The notes under the pieces were generated by a model. The model did not search any database. It had not been told where the DNA came from and worked only from the letters and a program-made list of their open reading frames with translations. The position numbers and the translations under genes were made by a program. A DNA stretch of 64,000 nt from Persicimonas caeni. Lineage in GTDB: Bacteria; Myxococcota_A; Bradymonadia; Bradymonadales; Bradymonadaceae. Below are positions 8,674-18,500 of this stretch, one piece after another (positions within the stretch are counted from its first letter, which is position 1; each line of letters begins with the position of its first letter). The stretch covers positions 4,677,074 through 4,741,073 of the forward strand of contig NZ_CP041186.1 in NCBI RefSeq assembly GCF_006517175.1, given 5' to 3'.

Positions 8674-9258
8674 ATGTCCACGCAAGCACGTCCGCCGGAG
8701 CAATCGCCTTCGCAAGATCATATCAACGGGATCGACACCGAGACGCTCTTCGAGAAGCTCGACCAGCTCGAGGCCAATCCGGACCTGGCCCAGACGACCT
8801 GGCGAGCGACAACGAGTTGGGAGGGAGGAGATATCACCCGAACCCATATCGGTTCGTGGGTGCTCGGCGGGGAGGAGAACCCACAAGATTTCGAGATCAT
8901 GATCGACGAGCCGGTCGAGTTGCTGGGACAGGGCAAATACCCCAACCCGCAGCAGGTGCTCTTTGCCGCCATCAACGCGTGCATCATGAACACGTTTGTG
9001 GTCAACGCAGCGGTCAAAGGGATCCGTCTCGACAAGCTCGAGATCGAACTCGAGGGCGACATCGACCTACGCGGCTTCTTGGGGATCGACGAGTCGGTGC
9101 CCAAAGGCTACGAGGAGCTCAATTTCGTGGCCCGGGTCAGCGGGGATGGCACGCGCGAGCAGTACGAGGAGCTGTTGAAGGCCGCCTGCGGCCACTCGCC
9201 GAACTACTACACCGTCACCAACCCGGTGCCGATCAACGGGCGCGTCGAGATGATCTGA
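8674..9258 (+). CDS. OsmC-family protein (194 aa)
   Basis: OsmC/Ohr-type fold with both redox cysteines: I-N-A-C-I-M-N in the central helix region and A-A-C-G-H-S-P-N-Y near the C-terminus, followed by the V-T-N-P-V-P-I strand typical of the family. Such proteins reduce organic hydroperoxides through a reactive Cys pair; some family members have other roles. A strong ribosome site (AAGGGAGGT, six bases before the ATG) fixes the start. The first 45 residues are an extension with no recognised domain. It is divergent from the molybdoenzyme unit across 238 bases of intergenic DNA in which I see no clear terminator. Confidence 0.88.
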   Translation: MSTQARPPEQSPSQDHINGIDTETLFEKLDQLEANPDLAQTTWRATTSWEGGDITRTHIGSWVLGGEENPQDFEIMIDEPVELLGQGKYPNPQQVLFAAINACIMNTFVVNAAVKGIRLDKLEIELEGDIDLRGFLGIDESVPKGYEELNFVARVSGDGTREQYEELLKAACGHSPNYYTVTNPVPINGRVEMI

Positions 9259-9266
9259 TCGCCTTC

Positions 9267-9518
9267 ACACCTCCAGCTCCGCTTCGCTACGCAGGAGGCT
9301 ATCAAAGAAGGGATGCCGCCCTCCGGGCTCCAGGTGTTGTAAGGCCTCAGTTCGAGCATGGCCCGCGCCACCTGTAGCTCCTTGGCAACTCAACCCCAAG
9401 GTCGACATGTGGTGAACTGGGCAGGGCCGACGAGAAGCGAGCCCGAAGGGCGCTACCACCCTTTGATAGCCCCCTGCGCAGCGAGCGCGTAGTGCGACCG
9501 GAGCTGGGGGATGGAGGT
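9267..9518. repeat. MITE-like palindromic element, copy 1
   Basis: About 250 bp with long imperfect terminal inverted repeats. Left arm from 9271 (CTCCAGCTCCGC..., CTACGC, AGGAGGCTATCAAAG, CGCCCTCCGGGCT); right arm 9448-9518 is its complement (AGCCCGAAGGGCG, CTTTGATAGCCCCCTGCG, CGGAGCTGGGGG). The core (about 9330-9445) has no ORF. A second copy in opposite orientation, sharing core sequence such as GCCACCTG and TTGGCAACTC, lies at 40541-42305 and is split by an insertion sequence. The element ends four bases from the stop of the SDR gene and may also serve as a transcription terminator between convergent genes. Confidence 0.8.
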
Positions 9519-9521
9519 CAA

Positions 9522-10601
9522 CTAACGACGCCGACTCAAATTCTGAAATTGTTCGGTGGCCTTTTGGCCGAGCGCGGCGAAGGTGTCGAGCAGGGAGCGG
9601 GCGTCGTCGTCGAGCGTGTCGTAGACCTCGCTGCCCGGCTCGGCTCGTTGGTGGGCGCCGTCGGCCGACGGCAACACCAGGCGGTTGATCGCGCCCATCA
9701 TCTTCGTGGTGGTGCCGGGCAGCAGCCCGTGGAACCAGCTCAACAGCTTGGCCGGAGCCGACAACACACGCTCGGCGCTGCCGCGCTTGGTCGCGGCGAT
9801 GATGCGCCGGGCGGCGCGCTCGACGTTCATCGAGATCATCGGCAGGCCTGCGCCCATCGAAAACCAGGTGAACTCCTCGTCGCGCTTGCCCTTGAACAGG
9901 GCGTTGACGTGCGATCCGGTGCGCATCAGCCCCGGCGCAATCGTGATGATGTCGACGCCGCGGCCGGCCATCTCGGCGCGCAGCCCCTCGGAAAAGCCCA
10001 CCGCGGCGAACTTCGCGCAGCAATAGGGAAGCAGATGCGGCACGCTGACCTTGCCGCCGATCGAGGTGATGTTGACGATGCGGCCCTCGCCGCGGGCGAG
10101 CATCTGCGGGAGCACGGCGCGTGTGGGGTGCAACACCCCCCAGAACATCGTGTCCATGGCCATCTCGAAGTCGTCGACGTCGAGGTTTTCGACCGGGCCC
10201 ACCTGGATGATGCCGGCGTTGTTGACCAAGATGTCGACCGGCCCGAACGCCTCGGCGACCTCGCCCACGAAGCGGTCGACCTGGGCTTGGTCGGCCACGT
10301 CACACACGCCGGTGACCACTTGGGCGTCCTCGTCTTCGAGGCGGCGCCGGGCGATGTCGAGCTCCTCTTCGTCGCGCGCGCAGATCGCCACCGGACAGCC
10401 CATGCGCGCAAAGTCGCGCGCCAGCACAAAGCCCAGGCCCTTCGAGCCTCCGGTGATGAGCACCGTCTTTCCCGACAGGTCGTCGGCGCGAAAGCGCTGG
10501 ATACCCAGATATCCGGCAGCCAGCCCCACGGCGAATGACAAAAGATTTCCGGCTTCCATGACTCCCCCGGCAATGGCTTCTCGAAAAGAAAACGCCCGCA
10601 C
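9522..10601 (-). CDS. Membrane-anchored short-chain dehydrogenase/reductase (359 aa)
   Basis: Classical SDR Rossmann fold: cofactor loop T-G-G-S-K-G-L-G, N-N-A-G, catalytic Ser in N-I-T-S-I-G-G and the Y-C-C-A-K active-site pair. An Arg after the second beta strand (C-A-R-D-E-E-E) favours NADP(H). Before the Rossmann fold is one hydrophobic segment (NLLSFAVGLAAGYLGIQRF) that probably anchors the enzyme to the membrane, and about 90 residues follow the core. Start choice: GTG at 10601 has AGGAG five bases upstream; a GTG at 10607 and ATG at 10559 are alternatives. Substrate unknown; lipid or aldehyde substrates would fit a membrane anchor. Confidence 0.85.
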   Translation of the reverse strand: MRAFSFREAIAGGVMEAGNLLSFAVGLAAGYLGIQRFRADDLSGKTVLITGGSKGLGFVLARDFARMGCPVAICARDEEELDIARRRLEDEDAQVVTGVCDVADQAQVDRFVGEVAEAFGPVDILVNNAGIIQVGPVENLDVDDFEMAMDTMFWGVLHPTRAVLPQMLARGEGRIVNITSIGGKVSVPHLLPYCCAKFAAVGFSEGLRAEMAGRGVDIITIAPGLMRTGSHVNALFKGKRDEEFTWFSMGAGLPMISMNVERAARRIIAATKRGSAERVLSAPAKLLSWFHGLLPGTTTKMMGAINRLVLPSADGAHQRAEPGSEVYDTLDDDARSLLDTFAALGQKATEQFQNLSRRR

Positions 10602-10667
10602 GATCACTCCTTAAGCGTAATCGCGCGGGCGGGTTCCAGTAGGTCGGGGGCTGTCGGTCGGCGGGCC

Positions 10668-11615
10668 TTATTCGGCCGGGTCGACCGCCCCGTCGGTCGC
10701 CGGAGGACCGTCATGCTCGGCGCGCACCCGCCTGCTGATGACCGCCACCTTTTTGTGCAACTCCTCGAGCGCCTGGTCGAGCTCGAACAGCTCGTGCTCG
10801 ACGGTGTGCTCCGGCTCGGTGATGCCCTGCTTCTTCATGCGCTCGCGCTCGTCGAACTCCTCCTGCTCCATGGTCGCCTCTTCCATGCCGTTCATGATGA
10901 CACCGATGAACAGGTTGAGGATGACCATCGTGCCCAAGAGCACGAAGCTAACGAAGAAGGCCGACGCCACAACGGGCATGGCGTTGGGGTCGGTGCACAG
11001 GTGCTCGACGCCGTCGTAGCCGTACTCGTCGCAGCCGTACATGTTGATGTACATCACGTCGGTCCAGTCCTCGAGGGTGACCACCCGGAACAGGCTGAGC
11101 GTGGCCAGGTGCAGCGTCTCGAAGTGCATCGGGTCGTTGGCGCCGAAGATGAACACCGCGGCGACCGCGTACACGTAGAACAAAAGCCCCAACAGGATCG
11201 TCACGTAACCCATCGACGGAAGACTCTTGAGCAGCGCTCCGACGAGCAACTGCAGCCTGGGCAGCGCGCTCAGCAGCTTCAAGACACGCAGCAGGCGCAC
11301 CAGACGCAGGATCACCGCGTAACTTCCCGCTCCCGGCACGAAACAGACCGCCACGATGAAGAAGTCGAAGACGTTCCACGGGTCCTTGAAATAGTTCCAC
11401 GGCTTGGAGCCCTCGGCGCCCATCTTGACGACGACCTCGGCCACGAAGATCCACAAGATGATCTCGTTGAGGATGTGCAGTTCGGTCTCGTAGGCCTCGA
11501 CGACCGACGGGTAGGTCTCCATGCCGACGACCACGCCGGCGAGGATGATGACGAAGGTGATGAAGTTGGTAAACCACTTCGCCTCGGCGATCTCTTGGAG
11601 CTTCTCGACAAGCAA
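10668..11615 (-). CDS. Voltage-gated cation channel, bacterial NaV/CaV type (315 aa)
   Basis: One-domain, six-helix ion channel (NaChBac family), acting as a tetramer in the inner membrane. S4 carries the gating charges R104-R107-R110-K113. The pore filter is T-L-E-D-W-T-D (residues 180-186). NavAb has TLESWSM and its engineered calcium-selective form CavAb has TLDDWSD, so this natural filter carries both added aspartates of the calcium version. Between filter and S6 is an unusual acidic insert with two cysteines (C195, C207) that could form an external disulfide. After S6 comes a charged linker and a C-terminal heptad region, the usual tetramer coiled coil. A TTG start with AGGAGG six bases upstream is well supported. 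Confidence 0.9.
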   Translation of the reverse strand: MLVEKLQEIAEAKWFTNFITFVIILAGVVVGMETYPSVVEAYETELHILNEIILWIFVAEVVVKMGAEGSKPWNYFKDPWNVFDFFIVAVCFVPGAGSYAVILRLVRLLRVLKLLSALPRLQLLVGALLKSLPSMGYVTILLGLLFYVYAVAAVFIFGANDPMHFETLHLATLSLFRVVTLEDWTDVMYINMYGCDEYGYDGVEHLCTDPNAMPVVASAFFVSFVLLGTMVILNLFIGVIMNGMEEATMEQEEFDERERMKKQGITEPEHTVEHELFELDQALEELHKKVAVISRRVRAEHDGPPATDGAVDPAE

Positions 11616-11848
11616 AACGCGCCTCCTTAGGCGTGAGCGAGCTATAGAGTCGGGCCCTGAATTCCGACTCAGTTTTCGGATTGAAGTGGCGGCAGTTTAG
11701 GGGGAATTCGAACAGGATACAACGACGTTTGCGCAAAATTTACGCGGCTTTAGCCTCTTCAATGGTTTCCTCTTGCGCACGATGGGAGGCTAGGGCGAGA
11801 ATGCCGCCCGCTTTCGTGCCGACCGAGACTGCTGTGTGGAGGGGAGAG

Positions 11849-13708
11849 ATGAGGAGCCGCCAAATGAGACATTGTTCGAGATTCGCTTTGGCGGCCTCGT
11901 TGTGTTGGATATGCCTGTGCGCTGCGTGCGCACCCACACCGCGCGACCTGCAACTCGCCGCCGCCGAGCATATGACCCCTTCACAGACGTACTCGTCGAC
12001 TGCGGAGGCCGCCGAGACGATCGACAAGCCCGAAGAGCTCGTGCACTTGAAGGTGCGGGTGTATGCCGGGGCGGGCTACCGGGCAGAAACCGTGCGCTGG
12101 CGCGAGCGTATCGAAGAGCAGATCGAGGCGGCTGGCAGAGTGACCCGAGAGCAGTTCAACTTCGACTTGCAGGTCGTGCAGATCGTCGAGTGGCAACCGC
12201 AGAGCGACGGCAGCAACTTGCAGCAGGTCCTCGCCGAGCTCAGGGGCAAAGATCCGGCCGACGACGTCGACTTCGTCATCGGCATGACCAAGTCGCTGGC
12301 CGCCTTCCAGCCGTCGATTCACTTGTTGGGGATGGCCGAGTCGTACGGTCAACACATCGTGCTGCGGGCGATGAACGACGCCGCCGAGCGCGAGCATTTC
12401 GATCAGGCCTTCGACGAGCTGACTGACGAGGAGCGCGACCGGCTTTACGGCGCTCGGCTCGAGCACAAGGAGACGTCGGTGGTGCTCCACGAGCTTGGCC
12501 ACGCCCTCGGCGCCGTGCACACCCGCGAGCCGACCTGGTTGATGGGCGCGGCGAGCAGCACCGAACAGCAGGCGTTCGGCCCGGCGAACACGCGTATCAT
12601 CCGCCTGGCGGTCAAGCTTCGCGCCGAGCATGACAGCCACGACGCGTGGCGTCGCGCCTTTTTGAAGGGGCTGCTCGAGGAGCTCGACGGTCGGTATCGA
12701 GACGCGTTCGATCCGAAAGCGAGGGAGAGATCCGTGGCGCTCGCCAAGGCGTATCTGGACGTCAACGTGCTCACCCGCCGCGAGGCCACCCGGCTGCAGC
12801 GCACGCGCGAGTTGGCCGGTCAGGGGCGCTTCGACGAGGCTTGGAAGCACCTCCAGCCGCTCGCCTCGTCGCGCCAGCACAATCCGCCGGTGATGGCAGC
12901 GGCGTGCTACGTGCGCTCGCGGGCCTTCGGGATGACCGACGCAACGCGCGAGCAGTGCGAGCTTGCCTTTGCCGTCGCCAAGGAGAACCCGTCGCCGGCG
13001 CTGATGCTCGCCATCTTTCATCTCGAGCGCGACGAGCGTGACGAGGCGCTCGCGATGATCGACGAGGGCCGCCGGCGCATCGACGCCGCCGAGCGCGTCG
13101 AGGGCTTCCAATGGCTCAGCCTCGCCCGTCTGTACGCCGAGGCGGGCGCCTTGACCCGTTCCGAAGACGCCATCGCCAAGGTGCCGATGATGAAGGGCGC
13201 CCAGGAGGTCCGCGAGCATATCGCCGACATCCGCAAGTTCTTCGGCGTCAAAAAAGGCGCGGTGCCGCCCGACGAGGAGGCCGATTACGTCTACCACGCC
13301 CGCAAGGCCGCCGAACTGCTCGACAAGCGCCAGAACAAAGAGGCCAAAGCGATCATCGACGCGCTCGCCGAGAGCCACGCCGACGTCGCCGCCACTCAGG
13401 CACTGAAGTGCCAACTCGCCGGCAACTCGAGCGACCTTCACCGCGCCAGCAAGGCCTGCAAGCGCGCTCTCGAGCTCGACGACAACTGTGCGTTGGGCCA
13501 CATGATGTCGGGTTATCTGGCGATGCTGCAGAACAAGCAGGGCGCCACCGAGCGCCACTTCGTCAAGGCGCGCGACCTGGTGCCGAGCAACGTGCAGCTT
13601 TGGGTCTCCCTGGCCGGCTACTACCGGCGAGTGGGCAAGACGACGGCGCTGGCGAAGCTGCAGGACGACTTCGAGGCGCGCTTCGGCACGCAGATCCCGA
13701 TGCGCTGA
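11849..13708 (+). CDS. Lipoprotein zinc metalloprotease with TPR half (619 aa)
   Basis: The ATG at 11849 follows GGAGGGGAG and gives a lipoprotein signal peptide (FALAASLCWICLCAAC, lipobox L-C-A-A-C). The N-terminal half is a metzincin-like domain with H-E-L-G-H-A-L-G-A-V-H (residues 214-224), matching HExxHxxGxxH, followed by T-W-L-M-G as candidate Met-turn. Residues 300-619 are helical tetratricopeptide-type repeats (for example EKAIDAL/ALEL-type pairs and CKRALELDDNCALGHMMSG). It should sit in the outer membrane or periplasm and cleave unknown proteins, with the TPR half binding partners. A 233-bp gap separates it from the divergent ion channel gene. In-frame starts upstream to 11681 lack a signal-peptide context. 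Confidence 0.85.
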   Translation: MRSRQMRHCSRFALAASLCWICLCAACAPTPRDLQLAAAEHMTPSQTYSSTAEAAETIDKPEELVHLKVRVYAGAGYRAETVRWRERIEEQIEAAGRVTREQFNFDLQVVQIVEWQPQSDGSNLQQVLAELRGKDPADDVDFVIGMTKSLAAFQPSIHLLGMAESYGQHIVLRAMNDAAEREHFDQAFDELTDEERDRLYGARLEHKETSVVLHELGHALGAVHTREPTWLMGAASSTEQQAFGPANTRIIRLAVKLRAEHDSHDAWRRAFLKGLLEELDGRYRDAFDPKARERSVALAKAYLDVNVLTRREATRLQRTRELAGQGRFDEAWKHLQPLASSRQHNPPVMAAACYVRSRAFGMTDATREQCELAFAVAKENPSPALMLAIFHLERDERDEALAMIDEGRRRIDAAERVEGFQWLSLARLYAEAGALTRSEDAIAKVPMMKGAQEVREHIADIRKFFGVKKGAVPPDEEADYVYHARKAAELLDKRQNKEAKAIIDALAESHADVAATQALKCQLAGNSSDLHRASKACKRALELDDNCALGHMMSGYLAMLQNKQGATERHFVKARDLVPSNVQLWVSLAGYYRRVGKTTALAKLQDDFEARFGTQIPMR

Positions 13709-13837
13709 GCTAGTCGCCGCATCATCGGGTGTTGCAAAGTCGTTACATTTCAGGGGGTTGAACGGTTCGCTTCTGCGTTGTACAAGTCCGCGAGCTCATC
13801 TCGGGCTTCTCCAAGATTCGTAGCAGTTGGGGAAACG

Positions 13838-15487
13838 ATGCTTCAGAAGCGCACTACACTTCGCATCGGCTCATTGTGGTTCGACGAGCCGACGCCCTCC
13901 ATCGAGACATTTCTAATCGAAGAGCTTGGCGCCGAGGAATTCTTGGTCGGCCTGCTCCAAACCGGTCCGCTCGCGGGCCAAGACGCCGCTCGCGGCTGGC
14001 TCGCCATGACCTGCCGGCGCGGCTTCTTGCTGTGGGAGGCCGCCGGTGGTGTGCTGCACGTCGAGGAGTTGGCGCGAGCCGCCGCTTGGCGCGTGGAGAC
14101 GGGGTGGGGCCGCGATCGGTTCTTCGTCGGTGAACGCGAGTTGTTTGGCGGCCCGTTGGTCGCCGGCAAATGGCTTCGCCAGTTGTTCGAGCTCGGCGCC
14201 AAGGAGCCTGTCGAGCGGCTGGTCGCCGCTGCGCAGGAGCATCAGTCGGCCGGGGTGTGCGACTGGACCGACGGGGCGTCGACCGAGGCGATGGCCGTGT
14301 GCGAGGCCTATCTCGAGGCGGCAAGCCAAGCCGAAGAGGAGGGCGCCTTCGAGCAGGCCGTCGAGCTGTACGTGGGCGCGCTCCGCTGGCAAGTGCGGCG
14401 CCTGGAGGCGTACGAGGCGCTCTCGCGGCTGACCTGGTCGGTGAGCCGCGCGAGACGCCATCAAATCACGACGGCCAAGAGCGTACTCGAGCTCGTCAAC
14501 CCCCAAGCGGCCAGCGAGGTTTTTGGCGACTCGACCTGTGGCGTTCTGTCGGTCGGCGCGGCCGCGGCACGACTGGGCACGCTCGACGACGAAGCTCACG
14601 ACACCCGACTGGTCCACCCCGACGAGCACGACCGCAAGGCCGCCCTGCATCGGCTCACTGCGCGCTGGGCGTGCGGCGAGCGCGATGACGACGCCCTTCG
14701 CGCCCATTGCGAGCGCGCCGATGCGCAGACTTATCCCAAGCTCCACGCCCGGCTCGAGCGCGTCGCCACGTTGCTGGGGATTCCGGCGCCGCCGGTGCAT
14801 CTGAGCCGCCAAGAAGCCGGAGCGTGTGCGTTGGGGCGCGGCAAGCGGCCGTTCATTTTGCTCGCCAAGTCCCACCTCGAAGATGGGAGCACGCGACAAC
14901 TCACCGACGCGCAGCTCGACTTCGTGCTCGCCAGCCAGGTCGAGCATATCCGCGCCGGACACCTGCTGTTCACCCGTGCGGAGTACGTACAGGGGGTCAA
15001 AGAACGCAGCGTGGAGTTGGCGTTGATGGCCGGTGAATGGCTCGGCGCTCGCGGCTTGCTGGGGGCAAAGAAGACCAAGGCCATCAAGCTGGCCAAACCC
15101 GTCTGGGGAGCACGACATGCGGCGGGCTCGGAGTGGCTGGCGCTCACACGCGACGCTGCGAAGGCCGAGTCGACCGCGCTGGCTCGCTGGGGCCGCACAC
15201 GCGCGCTGCACTGCGACGACGACGAGGCGTGCGAGCATTCGCTCGTGCGGCGCGAGCTAGCGAAGTTCTCGCGCATTGCCCGTTATACCGCCGACCGCGC
15301 CGGTCTGCTCGCCTGTGGCAGCCTGCACGCGGCCGTCGACGCGATGCGCTTGCTCGAGCCGGAGATTAACGAGCCTGCGAGCGAAGAAAAGCGCGCGCGG
15401 GTCGACGCGCTGATCCACTTTGCGCTCTCAGAAGACTACTTCGCCCTGCGTAGCGCGGTCGATGAGGGGGCTTGGGCCCGGATATAA
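13838..15487 (+). CDS. M48-like protein with a degenerate active site (549 aa)
   Basis: Unknown cytoplasmic protein, helical N-terminal half with TPR-like pairs (residues 150-210), then a segment that reads like an M48 peptidase: L-D-F-V-L-A-S-Q-V-E-H-I-R-A-G-H-L. In active M48 enzymes the aligned motif is H-E-x-x-H; here the first His is Ser and the catalytic Glu is Gln. The later Y-T-A-D-R-A-G-L-L-A-C region of the family is kept. I infer a catalytically dead protease domain used for binding. The ATG at 13838 begins MLQKRTTLRIGSLW; an upstream in-frame start at 13778 is less likely. It lies 69 bases before the STAND regulator on the same strand. Confidence 0.65.
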   Translation: MLQKRTTLRIGSLWFDEPTPSIETFLIEELGAEEFLVGLLQTGPLAGQDAARGWLAMTCRRGFLLWEAAGGVLHVEELARAAAWRVETGWGRDRFFVGERELFGGPLVAGKWLRQLFELGAKEPVERLVAAAQEHQSAGVCDWTDGASTEAMAVCEAYLEAASQAEEEGAFEQAVELYVGALRWQVRRLEAYEALSRLTWSVSRARRHQITTAKSVLELVNPQAASEVFGDSTCGVLSVGAAAARLGTLDDEAHDTRLVHPDEHDRKAALHRLTARWACGERDDDALRAHCERADAQTYPKLHARLERVATLLGIPAPPVHLSRQEAGACALGRGKRPFILLAKSHLEDGSTRQLTDAQLDFVLASQVEHIRAGHLLFTRAEYVQGVKERSVELALMAGEWLGARGLLGAKKTKAIKLAKPVWGARHAAGSEWLALTRDAAKAESTALARWGRTRALHCDDDEACEHSLVRRELAKFSRIARYTADRAGLLACGSLHAAVDAMRLLEPEINEPASEEKRARVDALIHFALSEDYFALRSAVDEGAWARI

Positions 15488-15555
15488 CCATCTTGATTTT
15501 GCACCTTACCAACTGTCACAATTGGCTGAGGTAGTCTTCCAACCCGGCCAAATGC

Positions 15556-18500
15556 ATGTCGAAAACGTTTCTCAGCGTCGTTTCCACGAAAATCGCTGGG
15601 GCGGACCGTCTCTGGAGAGATCGGCCCGAGGCGATGCGAGCGAGCGTGGAGTTGCTTCTGGGGCGGCTCGACAGCGCGCTCCAAGTGCACGACGGCCGAG
15701 CACTTCTGTGTAATGAGGGCGGCCATTTGGCCGCGTTCGACGCGCCGCTCGGGGCGTTGCGTTGGTGCTTGAACGTGCAGCGTTCGCTGTTGGAGGTGGC
15801 TTGGCCCGATGCTCTCCTCGAGCACCCCGACGCCGAGGCCATCCATTCGGACGACGGCGTCCTGTTGTACCGTGGTCTGCGCGTCAAGATGGGCCTGGAC
15901 CTGGGCAAGCTCTTCGAGCGGCGTGCGCCGTTCTCGGGCGAGGTTCGCCACGGAGGCCGCGCGATTCGTCGCGCCACGACCCTCGCCACCTTTGCCGGCG
16001 CCGGCCAAACGGTCGTCAGCGTCGGCGTCCACCACTATATCGGCAAGGAGGCGTGGGCGGAGTTCGAGCCGTCGGTGCTCGAGCTGCACGAGTTTTGTGG
16101 GCAGACCCGGCTCTCCGAATCGGGTTTTGTGGTCCTGCCGGCCGAACTCGCCGAGCGTCGCGCCTACAGCGTGTCCGGAGAGCCGCTTCGGCGCAGCAAC
16201 TTGCCGACCTTTCACACAAATTTCGTCGACCGCTCCGTCGAACTGGCGCGCTTGGCCGAACGGATTGGCGCGGCCTCGCGCTGGATCACGCTTGTCGGGC
16301 CTGCGGGCGCAGGCAAGACGCGCTTGGCCGTGGAGTTTGGCGACCAGTGGCTCGAAGAGCGCGCAGGTGTGGCTGCTGAAGCCTGGTTCTGCGACTTGAC
16401 CGCCGCGCGCGACGTGGGCGCGGCGCTGGCGATCATCGCGCGGGCCGTGGAGGTGCAGTTGCCCGCCAGCGACGACCCGGTGCGCGCCGCCAAGGCCATC
16501 GAGGGGGCGCTGGGCGGACGCGGTGAGGTGCTGATGGTGCTCGATAACGTCGAGCAGTTGGCCGGCGTCGAGCCTTCGGAGCAGGGGGGCTCGCTTGCCG
16601 AGATGATCGCCGGTTGGATCGACGCCGGCCCGGGCGTGCAGATCGTGGCCACCAGCCGACGCAGCTTCGGCCACGAGCGAGAGTGTGTGCAGAGTGTCGA
16701 TTCCATGGGCGAAGACGCCGCGCTGGCGCTCTTGGTCGACCGCCTCTTTCAGGCGCGCGGCGCCCACGTGGGCTTCAACGAGAGCGATCACGCGGCGCTG
16801 CGCGAGATCGCCACCCAATGCGCGAGGCTCCCGCTGGCGATCGAGTTGGTCGCTGCGGGCGGAAAGCTATTGTCGCCGACCGAGTTGCTCGACGCATGGA
16901 GTGAGCACGCTGCCGCGCGCACCGGATCACAGCTCGAACAGGCGATCGAGCGGTCTTGGAAACTGCTCAAGCCGTGGGAGCGTCGGGCGGTGGCCCAGTG
17001 TGCGAGCTTCGAGGGCGGCTTCACCGTCGAGGCTGCCGAGCAGGTTCTCGAGCTCGACGCTCCCGAGGCGCCACCGATCATCGAGGTGCTCGAGGCGCTC
17101 CACAGCCACTCCCTTTTGCGCTCGCCGCCCGGCAGCGAGTCGGCCACGCGTGCACGGCTGTCGCTGTACGAGCCGGTGCGCGAGTTTGTGCGTGCCCGCC
17201 AGAGCGGTGAGGCGTTGGACGCGGCTGCTCGTCGGCACGCGAGCTATTTCTGCGAGTGGGGTCAAAACCAGATGGCGCTGCTCGACACCGAAGGCGAACT
17301 CGAGGCGGTACGCCGCATGACCGAGGAGCTGGCGAACCTGCAACAGGCGCTGCGTCAGTGCGTGGCCGATGAGCCTGCGCGCGCAGTGCGTCTGGTCGTG
17401 GCGCTGAGCGAGCTCGACCGGCGTATCGGTCCCCTCCCCGGACAGCTCGAGCGCGTCGAACAAGCTGTGGCGCTGGCCGAGGCGCTCTCGGACCCGCAGC
17501 TCGAGATTTTGGCATTCGAAGCGCGCGCGCGGGCGCGGCAGTGGCTGCACCAGCACGACCAGGCCCGGGACGACTATGCAGCGGCGCTTTCTTTGGCTGA
17601 AGATGCAGTCGAAGAGGAGGGCGATCCGACGTTCCAAATCGCGCCGCTGATCGGACTCGCCTCCGTGACCCACCGGCTGGGCCAGCACTCTACCACCGAA
17701 GAGTACGTGCATCGCGCGCTCGAACTCGTCGAAGGGTCGACGACTCCCGAGGAGGTGACCGTCCTGCAGCAACTGGGCGTGCTGCACAGTTGGCGAGGCG
17801 AGCGTGACGAGGCGGCGCGCTACCTGCACGAGGCTCAGATCTGTGCGCGGCGTATCGGCAACCCCAGCGCGCTGGCCGAGGTCCTGGCGCTGTACGGGCC
17901 GGCGATCACCGCCCACTTCAGATACGACGAGGCCGAGCGTTATATGGAGGAGGCGCTCGAGATCTTCACCGCGCTGGGCAACCGTCGAAAGATGGTGGTG
18001 ATCACCTTCCAACTGGCGTTTGTCTACATCAAGACCGGCCGTCCCGAGCAAGCGGAGCGCGCTTACGGGCGCGCGCTCGAGATCATCGACTCGGCTGGCT
18101 TGACGAAGGCCGATCGCGGCGCGGTGCTTCGCGGCCGCGGCGAGGCGAGGTTTTGGCGCGGGCACTACGCGCAGGCGGAAGCCGATTTGACCGAGGCACT
18201 CAGCCTCATCGACGCCGGAGCAGTGGTGCGCGCGCTGTATGCGCGGCTCTACCTGGCCGCTAGCCTCGCGATGCTCGACCGGCACGCCGAATCGCGCGAG
18301 CATTTCGAGCGCGCAGCCGAGCAACTCGACGAGACCGAGCTACCCACCGAGCGCGCCTTGGCGCGAACCCTCGAAGGTTATTTGATGGCTGCCCTGGCCA
18401 GGATGGCCCACGCCGAGGAAGACGTCACCGCGGCAGTGACCGCGCTGCAGAAGGCCTACGCAGGTGTGGAGGCCGGCGAGAATAGTTCGCATACGGCCGT

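Noticed and set aside
8529-9377. 282-aa plus-strand frame starting behind AGAGGAG
   Set aside because: The start looks good, but the frame overlaps the whole OsmC gene out of phase and its product is Arg/His-rich without a fold; a short leader ORF cannot be excluded.
13838-15487. Active M48 metallopeptidase
   Set aside because: The first His and catalytic Glu of HExxH are replaced by Ser and Gln.
15556-16130. Functional adenylate cyclase domain
   Set aside because: Metal-coordinating Asp residues are missing, so the domain is called degenerate.
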